A stretch of DNA of 64,000 nucleotides from Oscarella lobularis (GCF_947507565.1 NC_089183.1:1922001-1986000); one strand, 5' to 3'; positions 42,660 to 54,992 are shown, counted from the stretch's first letter. Numbers and translations are program-made. The notes: generated from the letters alone by a model not told the origin.

Positions 42660-44300
42660 TTAAGTTTATTATACGCCCACTAATTAGAAAAGGGAGGGGT
42701 CGTCTCTTCCTGTATGAGGTCACGGCGAATAGACTGTAGGCAAAGCAAAATCCTGCTAGCGTGACAATAAGCAGCGTGCCTGGCGACAGGCAGCGTCTGT
42801 TCGCCTTTCGATCGAGCGAGAAAAGAGCGAGAAATCTGCGTGAGCTGCTGCTCCGCTATCTGCACCAATAATGTCGGCTGTTCTCTGCGATTGAGTAAGA
42901 CGATAGTCTAAAAAGTGTTCATAAGCGTGCGATTGACCTCTTAATTGTGTATTCAACATAGGAATATTTAGTGTAGCTATTGCTGTTAAAACTGCCAAAG
43001 AAGTAAAGCGTATGACACGTTCAGTCCGCCTGAACCAAAAGCGCCGCTTGCGCGCAACGAGTTACAGACACACCAGTTGAGCAAAAATGAGCGTTCCCAA
43101 CATTTACTAATTAGAAAAGGATGCATCAGGACCAAGACATTAAACATCACCCTTTGCCATTGCCATTTGTTTCACTCTCGTCATCCGCCCTCCGCTTGGG
43201 CTTCTTCTCACGGCAGCGACGACGACATGCCTCTTCAAACAGTCAAAAGTCTCATCCTAATTCTCGTCAATCGCTAGAGCGATGCAGTAAGCCAAAAAGA
43301 ATCAAATAAAAAATCGCGCAATTCCTCTTCCAGAATACTTGATTGCTTGAGAGTAATTCCCAACGCCACGGAAACTGATGTATACTCTAAGAACATTGTG
43401 TCAAAAGATCCGATCGTACAACAGGTACGAGTAGAAAAGTGTCTAGGGGAGTCGGCATTAGATTTTCTTTGATTTAGGATAATCCCTCTGCCGCCCCCGC
43501 ACGAAATAAAGCTATAGTTTCGCGGATAGGCTGTAAATCAATTGCGTAAGACTCTAATAATAAAATGCTAATAAACAAATGCTTTTAAATTTTAGGCTTA
43601 TAATAATAAAGTGGACGAAGCTCAAGGCGATGGTAAAATCGCTATAGTTGATTTGACTTCACACATTTCTCTTGTGTAGTGCCTCGTTATCTCCCTACCG
43701 AACTGGAGAAAGAAAATCAGAGGCAAAAACATAAATAAACTCTAAGCTCAAGGTATGTTTACATTTTATATACAATTACTAATAGTATTTATTTGTATTT
43801 CATCATAATGTAAAATCTCTCCTGAAACAATTTATTGATTAGATAAATCTGCTGTATTTCAGATTTATGGCAAAAAATTGACAGGGGAGAAAAGACTAAA
43901 TCAATCATGAGCAGAGCCTTCGCTATGTTTCAAACAAAGTACATTAATGCTTAGATACATTCATATTTATTAAGAGCATTTTTAGAATTACATGTATTAC
44001 CCAAATTGAAGAAACAAACGAAACTATCTGTCGCAACATTGGCAATTTGCAAGCTTCCTGGCATCAGAAGTCCTGCCCACATTTGCAAATGTCTCTACAA
44101 AAATAAAACCAATGCAAGAGAATGGAATTATACCAGAAATAACTAATTTGTTAAGATGTAAATAAAAACGAATTTTTTAAAATGTAAGTAAACCGCATAT
44201 ATAATCTTTATTGGGACTTTGTCTGATTCTTATTTTTTATGGCGTTTTCTGATTTGTGAATTTGATTTTCCAAAGCTTTTTGGAAGAACATCGTCAGTTA
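42660..44300. other. No gene seen
   Basis: Low-GC sequence with short random frames only. A segment at 43014-43073 (CGCCGCTTGCGCGCAACGAG) resembles 52970-53030. Confidence 0.5.
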
Positions 44301-44324
44301 CTCTAAGAAGTTTGCGCCCTAATT

Positions 44325-44520
44325 CGTCTACTTTTAGTAATGCCGGATACAAATGCAACAAGCGAGAGATTCTTTTCCGCGATGCGGCGACTAAAAACCT
44401 GGCTGCGTAGCACCATGAATCAAAGCGATTTAATCATGTTATGATTCTTAATGGTATAGATTTATGATAGACTACCCTATCGCGAAGAATAGCAGCAATG
44501 GCAGAGCATCTTATTATTTT
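44325..44520 (+). pseudogene. hAT transposase C-terminal (dimerisation) fragment
   Basis: LIRLLLVMPDTNATSERFFS and AMRRLKTWLRSTMNQSDL are the hallmark of the hAT C-terminal dimerisation region. One lost base then shifts LNHVMILNG, and stops follow. The rest of the transposase is not visible. Confidence 0.75.
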
Positions 44521-44849
44521 GTCTATGCTTCATTCTTCAGAAAGTTAATGTGGTGAAGAGGAGAATACCTTGCAAAATTGAAAATTTGCTTTTCAGCAAA
44601 CCAATAATGCCTTCGACGCGGGTTTGAACAGATGATGTGCTTCTTTCTCCTTCAAAATCTTCTGCATCTAAATGGCTTTATTCTTTAATAAAAAATCGTG
44701 AGCATCATTGAGTTTAAATGTTAAATAATTAAAAAACTTATACAAATATACGTGGTCGTGTGTATGTTTCTCACTTTTTCAGAATAATTTTTCGAAAGCA
44801 ACTTATTCAATTGTGAGAGTTGTTCGTGTTAGACCGTTTTGTTATGTGC

Positions 44850-45760
44850 ACCAACAGAGAACGAGAAGCGCAAAAAATACTGCCTAAAAACTCCACAAAA
44901 TATTCCTACTAATGCAACGATTCAGGATCATTTGATTAAAGGTGATTCTCATAGTCAATTGTAAAATTTTAAGGTTGAAAGTGGTCTGCAACATCAAAAA
45001 CTCTACAGGAAAAAATAAAAAGACACAGGAACTATTTCAAGACAAAAATTACCTCATACAATCTCTTTAATTTTGACGGAACTGGCTCGTATTATCGTCT
45101 CTTACCGGACAAAACGCTTGCAGCAGCGTTCCAAAAGTCTGTCACGGGGCGAAAAAAGTCGAAAGACGGAATTACACTAGGGGCCTGTTCTAATGCTACT
45201 GGAAGTGTTAAATTGCCTCTTCTTCAAATAGGAAAATGTAAGAAGCCAAGGTGCTTTGTAAAGAACTTTCTTGCAACCAAAGCTAATAAATACCCAAATA
45301 CGCAACCGAATGAATGAACAAACGTTAGATTCGTGCAGGAACGGCTCCATCTCATAGACATAGAGCCAAAAGCTTTATTACTGCTCAATAACTGCTCTGC
45401 ACACCCTGATTGCAACGAACTGGTTTCTAACGACGGCCAAGTGCTTGCAATGCTTTTGCCACCCAATGTTACGGTCTTGATACAACCTATGGATCAAGGT
45501 GTTTTGTTGGCGATCAAACGACGATACAAAAAAGCTTTTGTATAAGCTTCTTATTGATGACGATGAAGGAGTAAGCATACCGGACATTCCAATGAAGTCT
45601 GCGGGTAAAATGTGCGCGGAAGCATGAAACGAAATAAGTGACTTTTCGGAAATCATGGCATAAAATTCTTCCTTCGGTTTGCGACGAAAGTAGGAGCGAC
45701 GAGTATTCATATTCTATGTTAGAAGACACGGACGGACAAATACGATACTAGTCTTCTCTC
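44850..45760 (+). pseudogene. Second Tigger/jerky-like transposase, heavily decayed
   Basis: Order is preserved: helix-turn-helix residue run (PTNATIQDHL), LFNFDGTGSYYRLLPDKTLA (first D, here in FNFDGTG), GACSNATGSVKLPLLQIGKC, IEPKALLLLNNCSAHPDCNE and PPNVTVLIQPMDQGVLLAIK. The second catalytic Asp of the usual LLLDNA is Asn here (LLLNNC). Several stops and frame changes are present. It is clearly a different and older subfamily than the 10.5-kb Tigger. Confidence 0.75.
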
Positions 45761-46179
45761 GCGCTTATCAGCATCCACGGTGTCACCATTGTCGGAAGCC
45801 GAAGTTTCTCATTGGCTAGAAAATGGCGAAGACGTTAATTGCGGCAGGGAAATTTTGTCAGACGAAGAAATTTGCCAAAAGGTAGCAGGTAATACATATT
45901 CAGTCAAAAGGGCAGGAGTTGTGATGCTATATTAGGTAAATCAGCAGCAAGCTGATGGAGGCGATTCGAGTTCGGCCGACGAGGAGAACGTAGCAGTAGA
46001 GGAAACGTGTCCTGTAAGCAACAGTGAAGCCGCGCGCATGTTTGAAAGTGCTTTGTTTGGCTTGAACACCAAGAAGAAGCCTACATGCATAGTCTCGCCT
46101 TTTTGCAAAAGAATGAAGTCTCTGGCTTCAAACAGAGTCGTATCGATAGCCATTTCACTCCTTTGAAGAAATAAAACAT

Positions 46180-47466
46180 CTACCCGTAATTTACGGAGCT
46201 TCGTACGGAGCCCAGTGTTCTAGCCAGGATGGAAATAGTAGGGGTTTGGGAGCTGAGCCCCGAAACAATTTTTAGCGGGCGTGGCTTTTTCGAAGCAATT
46301 TCCTTTAAGGAGACATGTTTACACGATAAAGAGGTGATGAGAAAGTATGCATAATTAATGCTGAAGTAGGCGTCTTTTTTCTTCTTTGACCTTAATTGAA
46401 CGGCTTTTGAAAAAGGATATTTGTCAATTTCCGGCCCTTCTACGGCAATTCGTAGAAGGGAATCCAAGGTTTCTTTCTTCATGCGGTTTCTCGATCGCGT
46501 TTTCATTAATTTCATCTGCGAGAATGCTCTTTCAACGTCTGCAGTTTGCATCGGCCGTATTCGGCTTATCTTCACTAAAGCTGACATATTAGGAAAAAGA
46601 TGCGATACTGATAGCGATGATAAAATCTGCATCGCTTTTTCACGAGAGTAGTCGCTTTTTGACGAAAAAGATTCTTTGATATACGATTTAAATCCATTTC
46701 ATTCTCCAACACAATCTTCTTCAGAAAACAGAGATGTAATTGCAAATTGCTTCTAAAATGCTCTAATTTCTTTTAAACCGTACAGGGCAAAAACCGTTGA
46801 CTGATCCGTTGTTGGTCTTTCTGGAAGCGGAGGAAGCAAATGACAATCAAAAATACTGAACAAGCAAGGAATTGGGTGATCAGCAAATCTACTGTTTAAG
46901 TTGTCGATGAGTTGAGAGAGAAACGGCTTTTTGATAGTCTCGTCAAAAAATTCTCTCTTTGATGTCTGCGGAGTTGACTTAATTAATGGTGATTCCAGCA
47001 GTGCGAAGGTCTTCCAGAAATTGTGGTAAGCTTTGCAAGTTTATTCCGCTAGCGCTCTTTATTTGAGATAGCGACAAAATAGCTGACGACAGCAGTGGCG
47101 AAATTATGCTGTACTCAATGTCAGTGGTTTGAAAGCGCTTCGACAGGCGCGTCACTACTGGAAGTGCGTCGCACATTAATAGCAAGGTTCGAACAAAACG
47201 GAAGTCGCAAACCAGAGCACTTAGGCCAATTCCCTTAGCGTTAGACCGTTCTGTTGCCTCCCGGTCTACACTTAGAACAATGGAAGAAAATCAAGATTTG
47301 AGCTTGTTAGCTTGTTAGAGCAGCGTTCGCCACTGAGCCATTTTGTTGCCGATGGAGCTACTACCTTGCCCTTTTCTTGCCACAGCTTCTGGACTGCTGT
47401 AAGCCCTGCAGAGCGAACGTTGCTGATGTCCAAAAAATCTAATAATTGTCCGAGAACGGAATTCAA
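46180..47466 (-). pseudogene. hAT-like (ZNF862/KIAA1586-type) transposase relic
   Basis: On the minus strand FLDISNVRSAGLTAVQKLW and VAPSATKWLSGERC (about 47420-47320) match the conserved RW-L block. LLMCDALPVVTRLSKRFQTT follows at about 47183. The C-terminus at about 46560-46410 (TADVERAFSQMKLMKTRSRN, SLLRIAVEGPEID) is the hAT dimerisation region. Frame breaks occur near 47270, 46980 and 46640. It is cut at 47479 by a Tc1-like terminus at a TA. Confidence 0.75.
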
Positions 47467-47478
47467 TTTCTGAACATA

Positions 47479-47506
47479 CAGTGGGTTGCAAAAGTTAGAG
47501 GCACTT
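47479..47506 (+). repeat. Tc1/mariner-like terminal sequence
   Basis: TA followed by CAGTGGGTTGCAAAAGTTAG resembles the 6829 terminus (CAGTGCGGTGCAAAAGTATA). No transposase or second terminus was found in the next 600 bp, so it is a solo end or a small non-autonomous copy. Confidence 0.6.
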
Positions 47507-47509
47507 CTA

Positions 47510-48136
47510 AATATTGTTTTTATTTGGCTTAACTTTAATTAACCCTAAGCGTTGAGTTAGTTAGACTGTAGTACATGTCCTCCTTACCTCTTGCGCAAGA
47601 CTCTTTCAACAACCTTTTGTCATTTGAAGAAGATAAAACATTTAGATTTAGAATAGTGCCTTTTTGCAAGCTAAAAGGCACACTGTCAATAAAGTAACGT
47701 TTTAATGTAGAAAGATCTAAGTTCGTGTAACTGTGGGTAGAGCACTGCATTGAGCAGAGCGGACAAACACTGCGCATGTGCGAAAATTCCTATATACTTT
47801 GTATGCAAATTAGACCTAGCTACATTAAAAAGGGCGGGCCAAGAAAAAAAAGCCTGGGCCAAGCGAGGGACTAGCACCATTTCAAAGAGAAGGCATTTTT
47901 GATCAATTTTGATCTCGACGGGAAAAAAAAATATCCCTACGGGTTTTGAGAAAATCGGACTTGAAGATGGGCGAGATTCCCAGCTGATTTCACATGTAGC
48001 TTTTGGACCTCCCGCCCCACCTATACACTGACTGAGAGAAATTGCAACGATTTAGAGACACTTTCGCGCGGTTTTAGGGACACTTTCGCGCGTTTTTCGC
48101 GTTCACGCTGTCCGATCCGGCTGATTCGATCGTCTC
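47510..48136. other. No gene seen; upstream region of family A gene
   Basis: AT-rich, then GC-richer from about 48050. A direct repeat of ACACTTTCGCGCG (48058-48094) lies about 120 bp before the start codon and could be regulatory. Confidence 0.4.
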
Positions 48137-48202
48137 GTGGCGATCGATCGTCTCTCGTGGCTATATCTACCTTTTCCTGCGCGATTTGACCGAGCCGAGG
48201 CG

Positions 48203-51200
48203 ATGAGCGACCTCTTACCGTGCTATTTGAGCGTCGCGCACGAGAAGGAAACTCGCCTAGCTGCCGAACCTAGCTGCTTTGGAGATACATCGCTTTTTAC
48301 GGGTCGAGACGCGAGAGAAAGAGGATTTCGCGATAGCGTGCGGCTTTGCGTTGCTCACTCTCGATTGAGATGCGCCGAATTTCAACGCTGTGCTTTTATA
48401 TTTGATTCAGAAAGCTGCGCAAAGTCTCTTCGACCTTGTCCTGACCGGCTATTTAGCGTGCTCGATGACCTATCGAATAGCGTCGCCGCCCACGTGTGCC
48501 GATATCATCGATCGATTATGGACGAGTGGAATGAAGTTGTCGAGCATCCGCTGTACCGTCCACCGCCTAAGCGCCCTGTTGTTGCTGAAATTCGACCGAC
48601 TTTGCAGGTAGTCTATTAGCTATATTATACTAATAATATAGGATTGACTGCTACTGATCCCGTTTAGGCGAGAGCGGCTGCTACCGCAAGTCTCGTTGAT
48701 ACGGAGCTTGACTCAGTTAAAGAAGAACTAAAAATCGCCCGCGAACAGCTACAGGCAGCGTCACGTCGGATAGCAGAGCTCGAGCATCGATCTTATTCTG
48801 GTGACCGATTTGCAATTATCTAATTAGCTATGACGTAGACTTCAATTCTGTTCAGAATTTCCAGCGCTTCTGAGAAAATTTCAAGACGCTCTTTACACTC
48901 ATCACGTTGTTCTTGACAAAGATAAACTATATGATCCCGCCGCCATGAGAGCGTTTTGCGAAGAACACGCACCTGGCCTCTATGAAATCATGGAAAAATG
49001 TCTAACGAGCAATTACTCAAGTTCTCTCGAGCACGACGAAAGGAATCCGTTGCGGAACTCCAGAATTGTTTCAGAATTGTATCGCCTAGCGTACCTACGA
49101 AACCAGGTATGACTTCCAAAATTTTATTTGTACAGTAACTTAGCGTTATACATAATACCCAAATAGAAAATAACTGCTTTTGTAAGCGACGTCGGGCTGC
49201 ATTTGTCTCTCTCGGGATGCTCGGAGGCTGCCTTGGAGTGTGGGCGTGTCATGGGAATATGCGGCCACCCAAAGACTATTCGCCGGTTAAGAGAGGAGCT
49301 CGCAGGAGACAACGCTAAGCACGTCAATTCGTACATCCAGAAGGCCAGAAGCCAACATAATTTGGTCTTGCTAATTGTGGACGATTTCCACGTGGTGCAC
49401 ACGATTCAGCGACCGACATCCGCTGAAACGTCGAAAGCTATCCACATGGCAACCTGTCTCATCGATGTCCATGAAACTATACCGTGCCTTCCAAAGCCGA
49501 GTTCGCCTCATTACTGGCCTTCAGATCTGCAGAGCAAGGGAATTATCAACATCGGAAGAGTCTTGGATCATTTCTCCCAGTTTTTACAACATTACTGTCA
49601 CCAAACGTGGCTGAGCTTCCTTCCTTCCGATTTTCGCTGTCTTAACATCGATCACATTCAAACATCCCTCATTAATCTAAGGTGCGCAAAAAAAGTGAGT
49701 GTAAAACTAACGTGATGGTGCTCCTATATACCGCAAGGTGCTACACGTCTCCGACTCAGAGAGACCTCGACATGCTAAAAAGCTCTCGGCTGATAAGTGA
49801 GACGCATCAAAGCCTAAAATCTCTTCGAGATTACAAAACCGTTTTGGACAACGCTCTCCGTATTCAACCAGCTCTAAAACAGTAAAACATTATATAGCTT
49901 ATTTACCAAATTATAAGTTTCAGCCGGCAGATACCTAAATGAAAATGTCGTCGCCTCGCTAGGGGATTATCCAACGTTTCACTTTCAAAAGAAAATCATT
50001 GCAAAGGTAATAATTCTAGACTTTTTGAATTACTTCTTTTATTGCACCTGAAGCTAACTGAGTGTCTTTCAGTATGTAGAAGATCCTGTCCTTGACTCCT
50101 TGCTTCCGCTTCTTGGGCCTTTTCATATATATCTCAACGCTCTTGAAAACATCTTTGCACTGTACCATCCTATTTTTGAAAGTACGATTATAAATAAATT
50201 AGAGCTACAACCAACACTGACATTTACTGCTCTTTCCAACAGAACTTTTCAAAGACCTTTTCGGGAAAAAAAAAGTTTTGCCCAAAAAACCACACCATGA
50301 GAGAATGTCCACTTTGCTTTCAGCCGTAATTGGAGGCTGGCAGCTCATTCGAGAGAGAGTTTTGGCGAAGTTTGATCTGTGCAAAGATTACGAATATTTA
50401 GCTCTCCGGTTCTTTCTGGACGACCTAGCACCTCTCATTTTCTTCTTTTACTCGGCAATCCACCGAGGCAGCTTGTTCGATCTGTGGCAACCAGCAATGA
50501 TTCGTCTCGCCATAATGTTCATAATACAGCAGCGCCACAACTATAATAAAGCTATTCTTGCTACCATAAGCGACTGCCTTCACTACGAAACTGTAATACC
50601 TGAATGGAAATCTACCTTTTCTTCGTATCTCAATGTGTTCACCGAAAAAAAGGTGGAAGTTTTTCACTCCCTGTTGAGGGCCCAATGCCCCTCATGGTCA
50701 TGGCCTGAGCAGATAACACAATTTGCCGAAGTAATCAGTGCAAAAAAATTTGACTCCGCCTTTGCATCTAATTTTGTAATACCTACCGTCAAAGGAAAGA
50801 GCCGTCAGAATTTAAGCTACTTAGCAGCGCGGACGGCCGAATATTTCACTAAACAACTTAAAAGTATTTCCGAAAAATCAAGAGGACAGACAAAGGTGAG
50901 TGTCGGAAAAGCGAAACGACGGGTAATTGATATGCCGACTTTCAACTGCACTCTCGATCAGAGAGCGCTTCCACTTGGCTTTTCAGTCCAGAAGATGCCT
51001 GATGAGGATCTTATCTGCGATTTTCAAGGATGTGATAAAGTCGGAGGAGAAACTATCGTCCTAACATGCGGACATTCTTTCCATCTAAGGTGCATAAACT
51101 CCAATTCCTGCATTTACTGCCAGCCTTTTCTCTTAAAAACAATCAAAGATCTGAGTCAAAAATTCAACGCGACACTTCTTACTTCAGAAATGGAAGAAGA

Positions 51201-51405
51201 AAGAGAAGAGCCTTCAGGCACAAATGAAAACGAAGACGAAGATATTTTCGAGAGTGGCTTCGACGACGACGATTATTACTCGTCTCACGAATTCGTCGAT
51301 CACTTGATGATTGAACTCGACGGTATATCTATGGCAGGAGCTAAGCCAAGGTTCCATTCCGCTAAGCATCGAGGCCAGACTTTTACCCATGATCACGCCT
51401 ATTAA
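48203..51405 (+). CDS. Family A gene: intact 8-exon protein with RING-like C-terminus (about 928 aa)
   Basis: Exons, joined in phase: 48203-48607, 48668-48800, 48856-49106, 49167-49694, 49760-49881, 49931-50006, 50073-50181, 50243-51405. Introns are 49-66 bp with GT..AG borders. Exon 1 is cysteine-rich (RPCPDRLF, AAHVCRYH); exon 2 is a coiled coil; exon 3 holds RAFCEEHAPGLYEIMEK. The middle region contains NLVLLIVDDFHVVHTIQRP, LLPLLGPFHIYLNALENIF and KKVEVFHSLLRAQ; these look like an RNase H-fold D-D-E arrangement, which is inference. The C-terminus has a RING-type zinc finger (CDFQGC..LTCGHSFHLRC..CIYC), then an acidic tail. I do not know its function. It could be a domesticated or active transposase or a host ubiquitin-type factor. 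No lesion was found. Confidence 0.75.
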
Positions 51406-51409
51406 TAGA

Positions 51410-52090
51410 AGGAAAACAGACCAGGAAATTAGTCTCCAGATTATTACCTACCTGTGATCATATTATTTAGACAACTGAACGTTGGGATTGAGTCTAGAAA
51501 CATTACAAAAAGCTAACATAAAAAAAATTGTATATCGCTCTTATCTAATCAGTCACGTGTCCAGTCTTCCTTCTCTCCGTCTTCTCCTTCGGCGTACAGT
51601 CGATCACTGCCTTCAAACGCTGGACTCAGTTCTGCGGGTAGGATTACAATGCGTTAGACAATAACTAAAAAACAAAGAAGCTTACTTGTTTCACTATTTG
51701 GTGGCAAATTTTGAGTGGAAAACCGGCAACGCCTGGGAGCTGTTGTAGCAAAGCCAAAGCTGCTTCAAAAAATGCGTCATTCTTCAGCGCATCATACTTT
51801 CCAGTCTGAATCGCTGAAACTTCGACGATCAGCGGGAAAACGACGAAGAAACCCATACAATCGTCCCTAGCAACTTGCGCATGCGCAGTGTTTGTCCGCC
51901 CTGCTACTGCATTGTGGTTTGGAGCAGCGCCAGCAGCTTTATGACGCAATTAGTGCCCGTATTCTTAAACAATCGCGGCGTTGTGATTGGTCCCTTTTAG
52001 TTATTACCTAACAGTAGAGCCCCTATTCTTTAGAGCACGGAACCAGTTAAACAGCTAAACATTCACTGAAACTTTGATCAAAACACGACA
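51410..52090. other. No gene supported
   Basis: A minus-strand helical frame at 51665-51949 has no recognised features. The text CCCTATTCTTTAGAGCACGG precedes the Tc1 gene and may lie near its missing terminus. Confidence 0.4.
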
Positions 52091-52740
52091 ATGGCTCCAA
52101 GAAAGTTTCTCTCTGTCGAAACGAGAGCGGGTATCATTGCTCTTTGCAATGACGGCTATAATCAGTGCGAGATAAGCAGAAAGCTTGGCATTTCAAGACG
52201 TGCCGTTCAAAAAAATCTTGCGAAAATGAAGGAGCAAGGCTCAATTCGTGATCGAAATCGAAGTGGACGCCCTCGAAAAACAACCAAGGCTCAAGACAAA
52301 TACATGGTTTTATCGTCAAGACGAAATAAACGAAGGTTGGCAGCAGAACTTCGAATGACATGGAATCCGCAACGGTCGTGGCAGTGTCCAAGTGGACGGT
52401 AAAACGTCGTCTCCACGCAGCTGGTATACGAGGATGTGTGGCCGTCAAGAAACCCCTTCTCACTAAAAGACACAAAAAGGCGAGACAAAACTGGGCAAAA
52501 GAGCGAATTAACTGGACTCCAGAAGAGTGAAGGAAAGTTCTCTTTTCAGACGAATCCACGTTTAAAGTGTTCAGCAGCAGTCGTCAGCTCTACGTTCTTC
52601 GCAGGGTAAACGAGCGATATCTTCCGGAGTGCTTAGCGCCTACCGTGAAATTTGGGGGTGGAAAAGTGATGGTTTGGGAGTGCATGTCTGCATCAGGCGT
52701 GGGAACGCTTCACGTTGTTGAAAAACTGTGACGTCATCAT
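52091..52740 (+). pseudogene. Tc1-type transposase, N-terminal half
   Basis: ATG at 52091 begins a paired-type DNA-binding domain: GYNQCEISRKLGISRRAVQK, then RDRNRSGRPRKTT. After a one-base shift near 52370 come KWTVKRRLHAAGIRG and KARQNWAKERINWTPEE. A TGA at 52528-52530 replaces the usual Trp, and KVLFSDESTFKVF (first catalytic Asp) follows. The frame reaches GGGKVMVWECMSASGVGTLH and stops near 52730. The second and third catalytic residues are missing, the opposite truncation to the 6.8-kb copy. Confidence 0.88.
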
Positions 52741-52744
52741 CGTA

Positions 52745-53050
52745 CATTCGCTTCCCATCTCGCTGCCAAAATAAATAAATGTCAACGCTTTACTTCTTTT
52801 CTTTCAAAGTCAAAAAAATTAAACAAGGCGAAGACCCTTTTTCATAAAGGATGATTTAAGTTCTACAAAAAAGCTGAAATATCAATCTATAACGAAAAAC
52901 AGTTTTGGCGGGAACGTCCACTTTTCATCACATCAACATGTTTTTAACTTGTTGTGCGTAGGCACTAGATACGTTCCGTCGGCCAGAACCGAGAGCACCG
53001 CTTGCGCGCAACGACTCAAAGTCAGAAGACACGAATATACCGGTTAATTG
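52745..53050. other. No gene seen
   Basis: AT-rich spacer. CACCGCTTGCGCGCAACGAC at about 52996 is shared with about 43043. Confidence 0.45.
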
Positions 53051-53051
53051 A

Positions 53052-53235
53052 ATGCATCCGGGCCAAAAAAGTTGCATCCCATTGAATTGGATATATCCTA
53101 GCCAAAAAGGATGCATCTAATATGAAATGGATGCATCCGGGCCAAAAAGGATGCACTCACAGTAAGTTTGATGCATCCTAGCCAAAAGGAATGCATGCAA
53201 TAAAAATTAGATGCATCCGGGCCCAAAAGGGAAGC
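53052..53235. repeat. 40-bp tandem repeat, 5 units, alternating A/B types
   Basis: Units start at 53052, 53091, 53131, 53171 and 53211. Types alternate ATGCATCCGGGCC (A) and AT(G/A)(C/T)ATCCTAGCC (B), giving an 80-bp higher-order period. Each unit contains a GGATGCATCC-like palindromic core. Confidence 0.9.
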
Positions 53236-53509
53236 AGGAAGCGTTTGAATTTCCACAGTCAGCTTCGGGTTGCGTATCCTTACAAGAATTAGTACTTGCT
53301 AAAAAATGTGAAAATTTTACTTTTTCGGGAACCCAAGTTCATACGACGTCGATCTTTCACAGTAAATTTCACGACTATTGCCATAATTGCTACAAAAAAA
53401 CATAAAAAAAAATTGAAACCAAGCCCAAGGCAAGTCAAACTTACCGTGGAACCGCAGTAATTGCATTGTTTCTTATAAAAAATCATTTAATTAAAATCAG
53501 AATTTATAC

Positions 53510-53720
53510 TTTTGCGTCTCACCGTTCGCGACGTCTCCTGCTGTAACTAGCACGCCTGTTTCGAATAAAAAAATGAGAAAAGATCTTTTGGGTCTTCCAA
53601 AATGGTTTTTACCAAAATCTTTTACTTCTCGATCGAAGTTATCCCAATCCTGCACATAGTGTTTTCTTGTCTGTTAATAAAGCTGTTTCTACATGTAGAA
53701 GACCACACTTCTTAAACATT
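53510..53720 (-). pseudogene. Family B copy 3, last two exons
   Basis: The minus strand reads HYVQDWDNFDREVKDFG, a GTAAAA..AAACAG intron, then VLVTAGDVANGETQKYKF and a stop. It aligns with 9.97-10.14 kb including the intron position. Sequence upstream on the same strand (about 53820-53700, RKMFKKCGLLHVET) may be earlier coding but does not obviously match the other copies. Confidence 0.75.
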
Positions 53721-53959
53721 TTGCGGAGGCTCTGCCGCTGGACCTCCTTTTCGATATCGCATGTGGCCCTAGTAACCCAAAATTTACTCCGCCGGGCCTG
53801 TCATTATCATGTTTTAAAAGCTCGCACTTCTTGCAGAAGCTCGTCAAGCTGGGGAGCCTGTACCGCCACTTCCACCTCTTCCTTCTCTTCGTCCTCTTCA
53901 GCTTCTATAGAGACGGCCACTTCGTGCACCTCAGTTTCTATAGAGATGGGGTTTGTTTG

Positions 53960-54490
53960 ATTCAAAATCATGAAGTTACATAATTCTTCCACTTCACCCG
54001 AACAACGACCCAGGTCTCAGGATATTCGGCATCAAGAGAATCACAAATCTAAGACAATGTATCATATTTCCAACTTATGTTTATAAACTTACACATTTCT
54101 ACCTCGCTCAGTTCTCTCTCTGCAACATGAAGTATGTTGTCCTTGGGGTGCGAGCGTATTCGCTTCATTTTTCGAGAATAGAAAAGGTCTTCAATCTTTC
54201 TGATCATTTTCTCCGGTGTCATGCGGTTAGATACAAGATCCGAGAAGAAACCCATCCGGCTCTCGAAAATATCCCCCAGGACGTGAATTGCCTCTTCTGT
54301 GTCTAAAATTCCACTTGTAAGTGTCAAATAATTCAAAAGCTTTTCATGTAAGACTCTAAAACCTTCATGAGCGCCGGTATCATTGTCTAGAGAACGCGCC
54401 GCTCCGGCGGCATCGTCATTCCATTTTCGCTCGATCGATGTTAACTCCTTTCGGATCCGCCTCCATTCGATCGCGTTGACAGTCGAGACA
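53960..54490 (-). CDS. Unidentified minus-strand gene fragment
   Basis: An open helical frame runs from about 54488 (NAIEWRRIRKELTSIERKWN) through HEKLLNYLTLTSGILDTEEA and HVLGDIFESRMGFFSDLVSN to AERELSEVEM. A likely intron GTGTAAGTTT..CTTAG (54105-54051) leads to CDSLDAEYPETWVVVRVKW and TGA. No start codon or domain is recognised. It may be the upstream part of the family B copy 3 locus or a separate gene. Confidence 0.45.
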
Positions 54491-54659
54491 ACGAAAAAAA
54501 TATGGTTTCAACTGAGATAACTAAAAAGAACACACTCGGGAATGAAGCTCACATGATTATGGTTGAAAAAGAGATAATAGATAATTATTAATGTAAAATC
54601 AAATTAAAAAATCATTATATATAAACACAAATTACATATAATTTAAATACTTTGTTAGA

Positions 54660-54990
54660 TCGTGTAGGCCTCTACTTTCATAAATGTCACCTTTCTCATT
54701 TGACACGCTCTCAGGAGCCCCGTTGCCTAAACAGGTCCAATGTTTCTCTACTTTCAGTTACTAATGCTTATGTCAAATAATAACTTCGCTCTGAGGGCTC
54801 CCCATTTGCTTCAATAGCAGTGCATTTCTGATTCATGCGTACGCCTTGAGTGCCACTACTTGACCTTAAATTAGGGTAATATAAATACTTTAAAAGATCG
54901 AATGTTCTATACTTCCCTTACTAATACCAATATCAAATATTAGGCTCGCTCTCAGGGCCTCCATTATCTTTAATAGCTGTGCATTACTAA
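54660..54990. repeat. Diverged tandem duplication
   Basis: A block of about 90 bp (TACTAATGCTTATGTCAAATA..GCTCTGAGGGCTCC..CAATAGCAGTGCAT, about 54735-54830) recurs as TACTAATACCAATATCAAATA..CTCTCAGGGCCTCC..TAATAGCTGTGCAT at about 54895-54985. A third partial copy is at about 54670-54720. Confidence 0.65.
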
Positions 54991-54992
54991 AT

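Noticed and set aside
53052-53235. CRISPR-like array
   Set aside because: Units are contiguous 40-bp tandem copies with no unique spacers, in a eukaryotic context.
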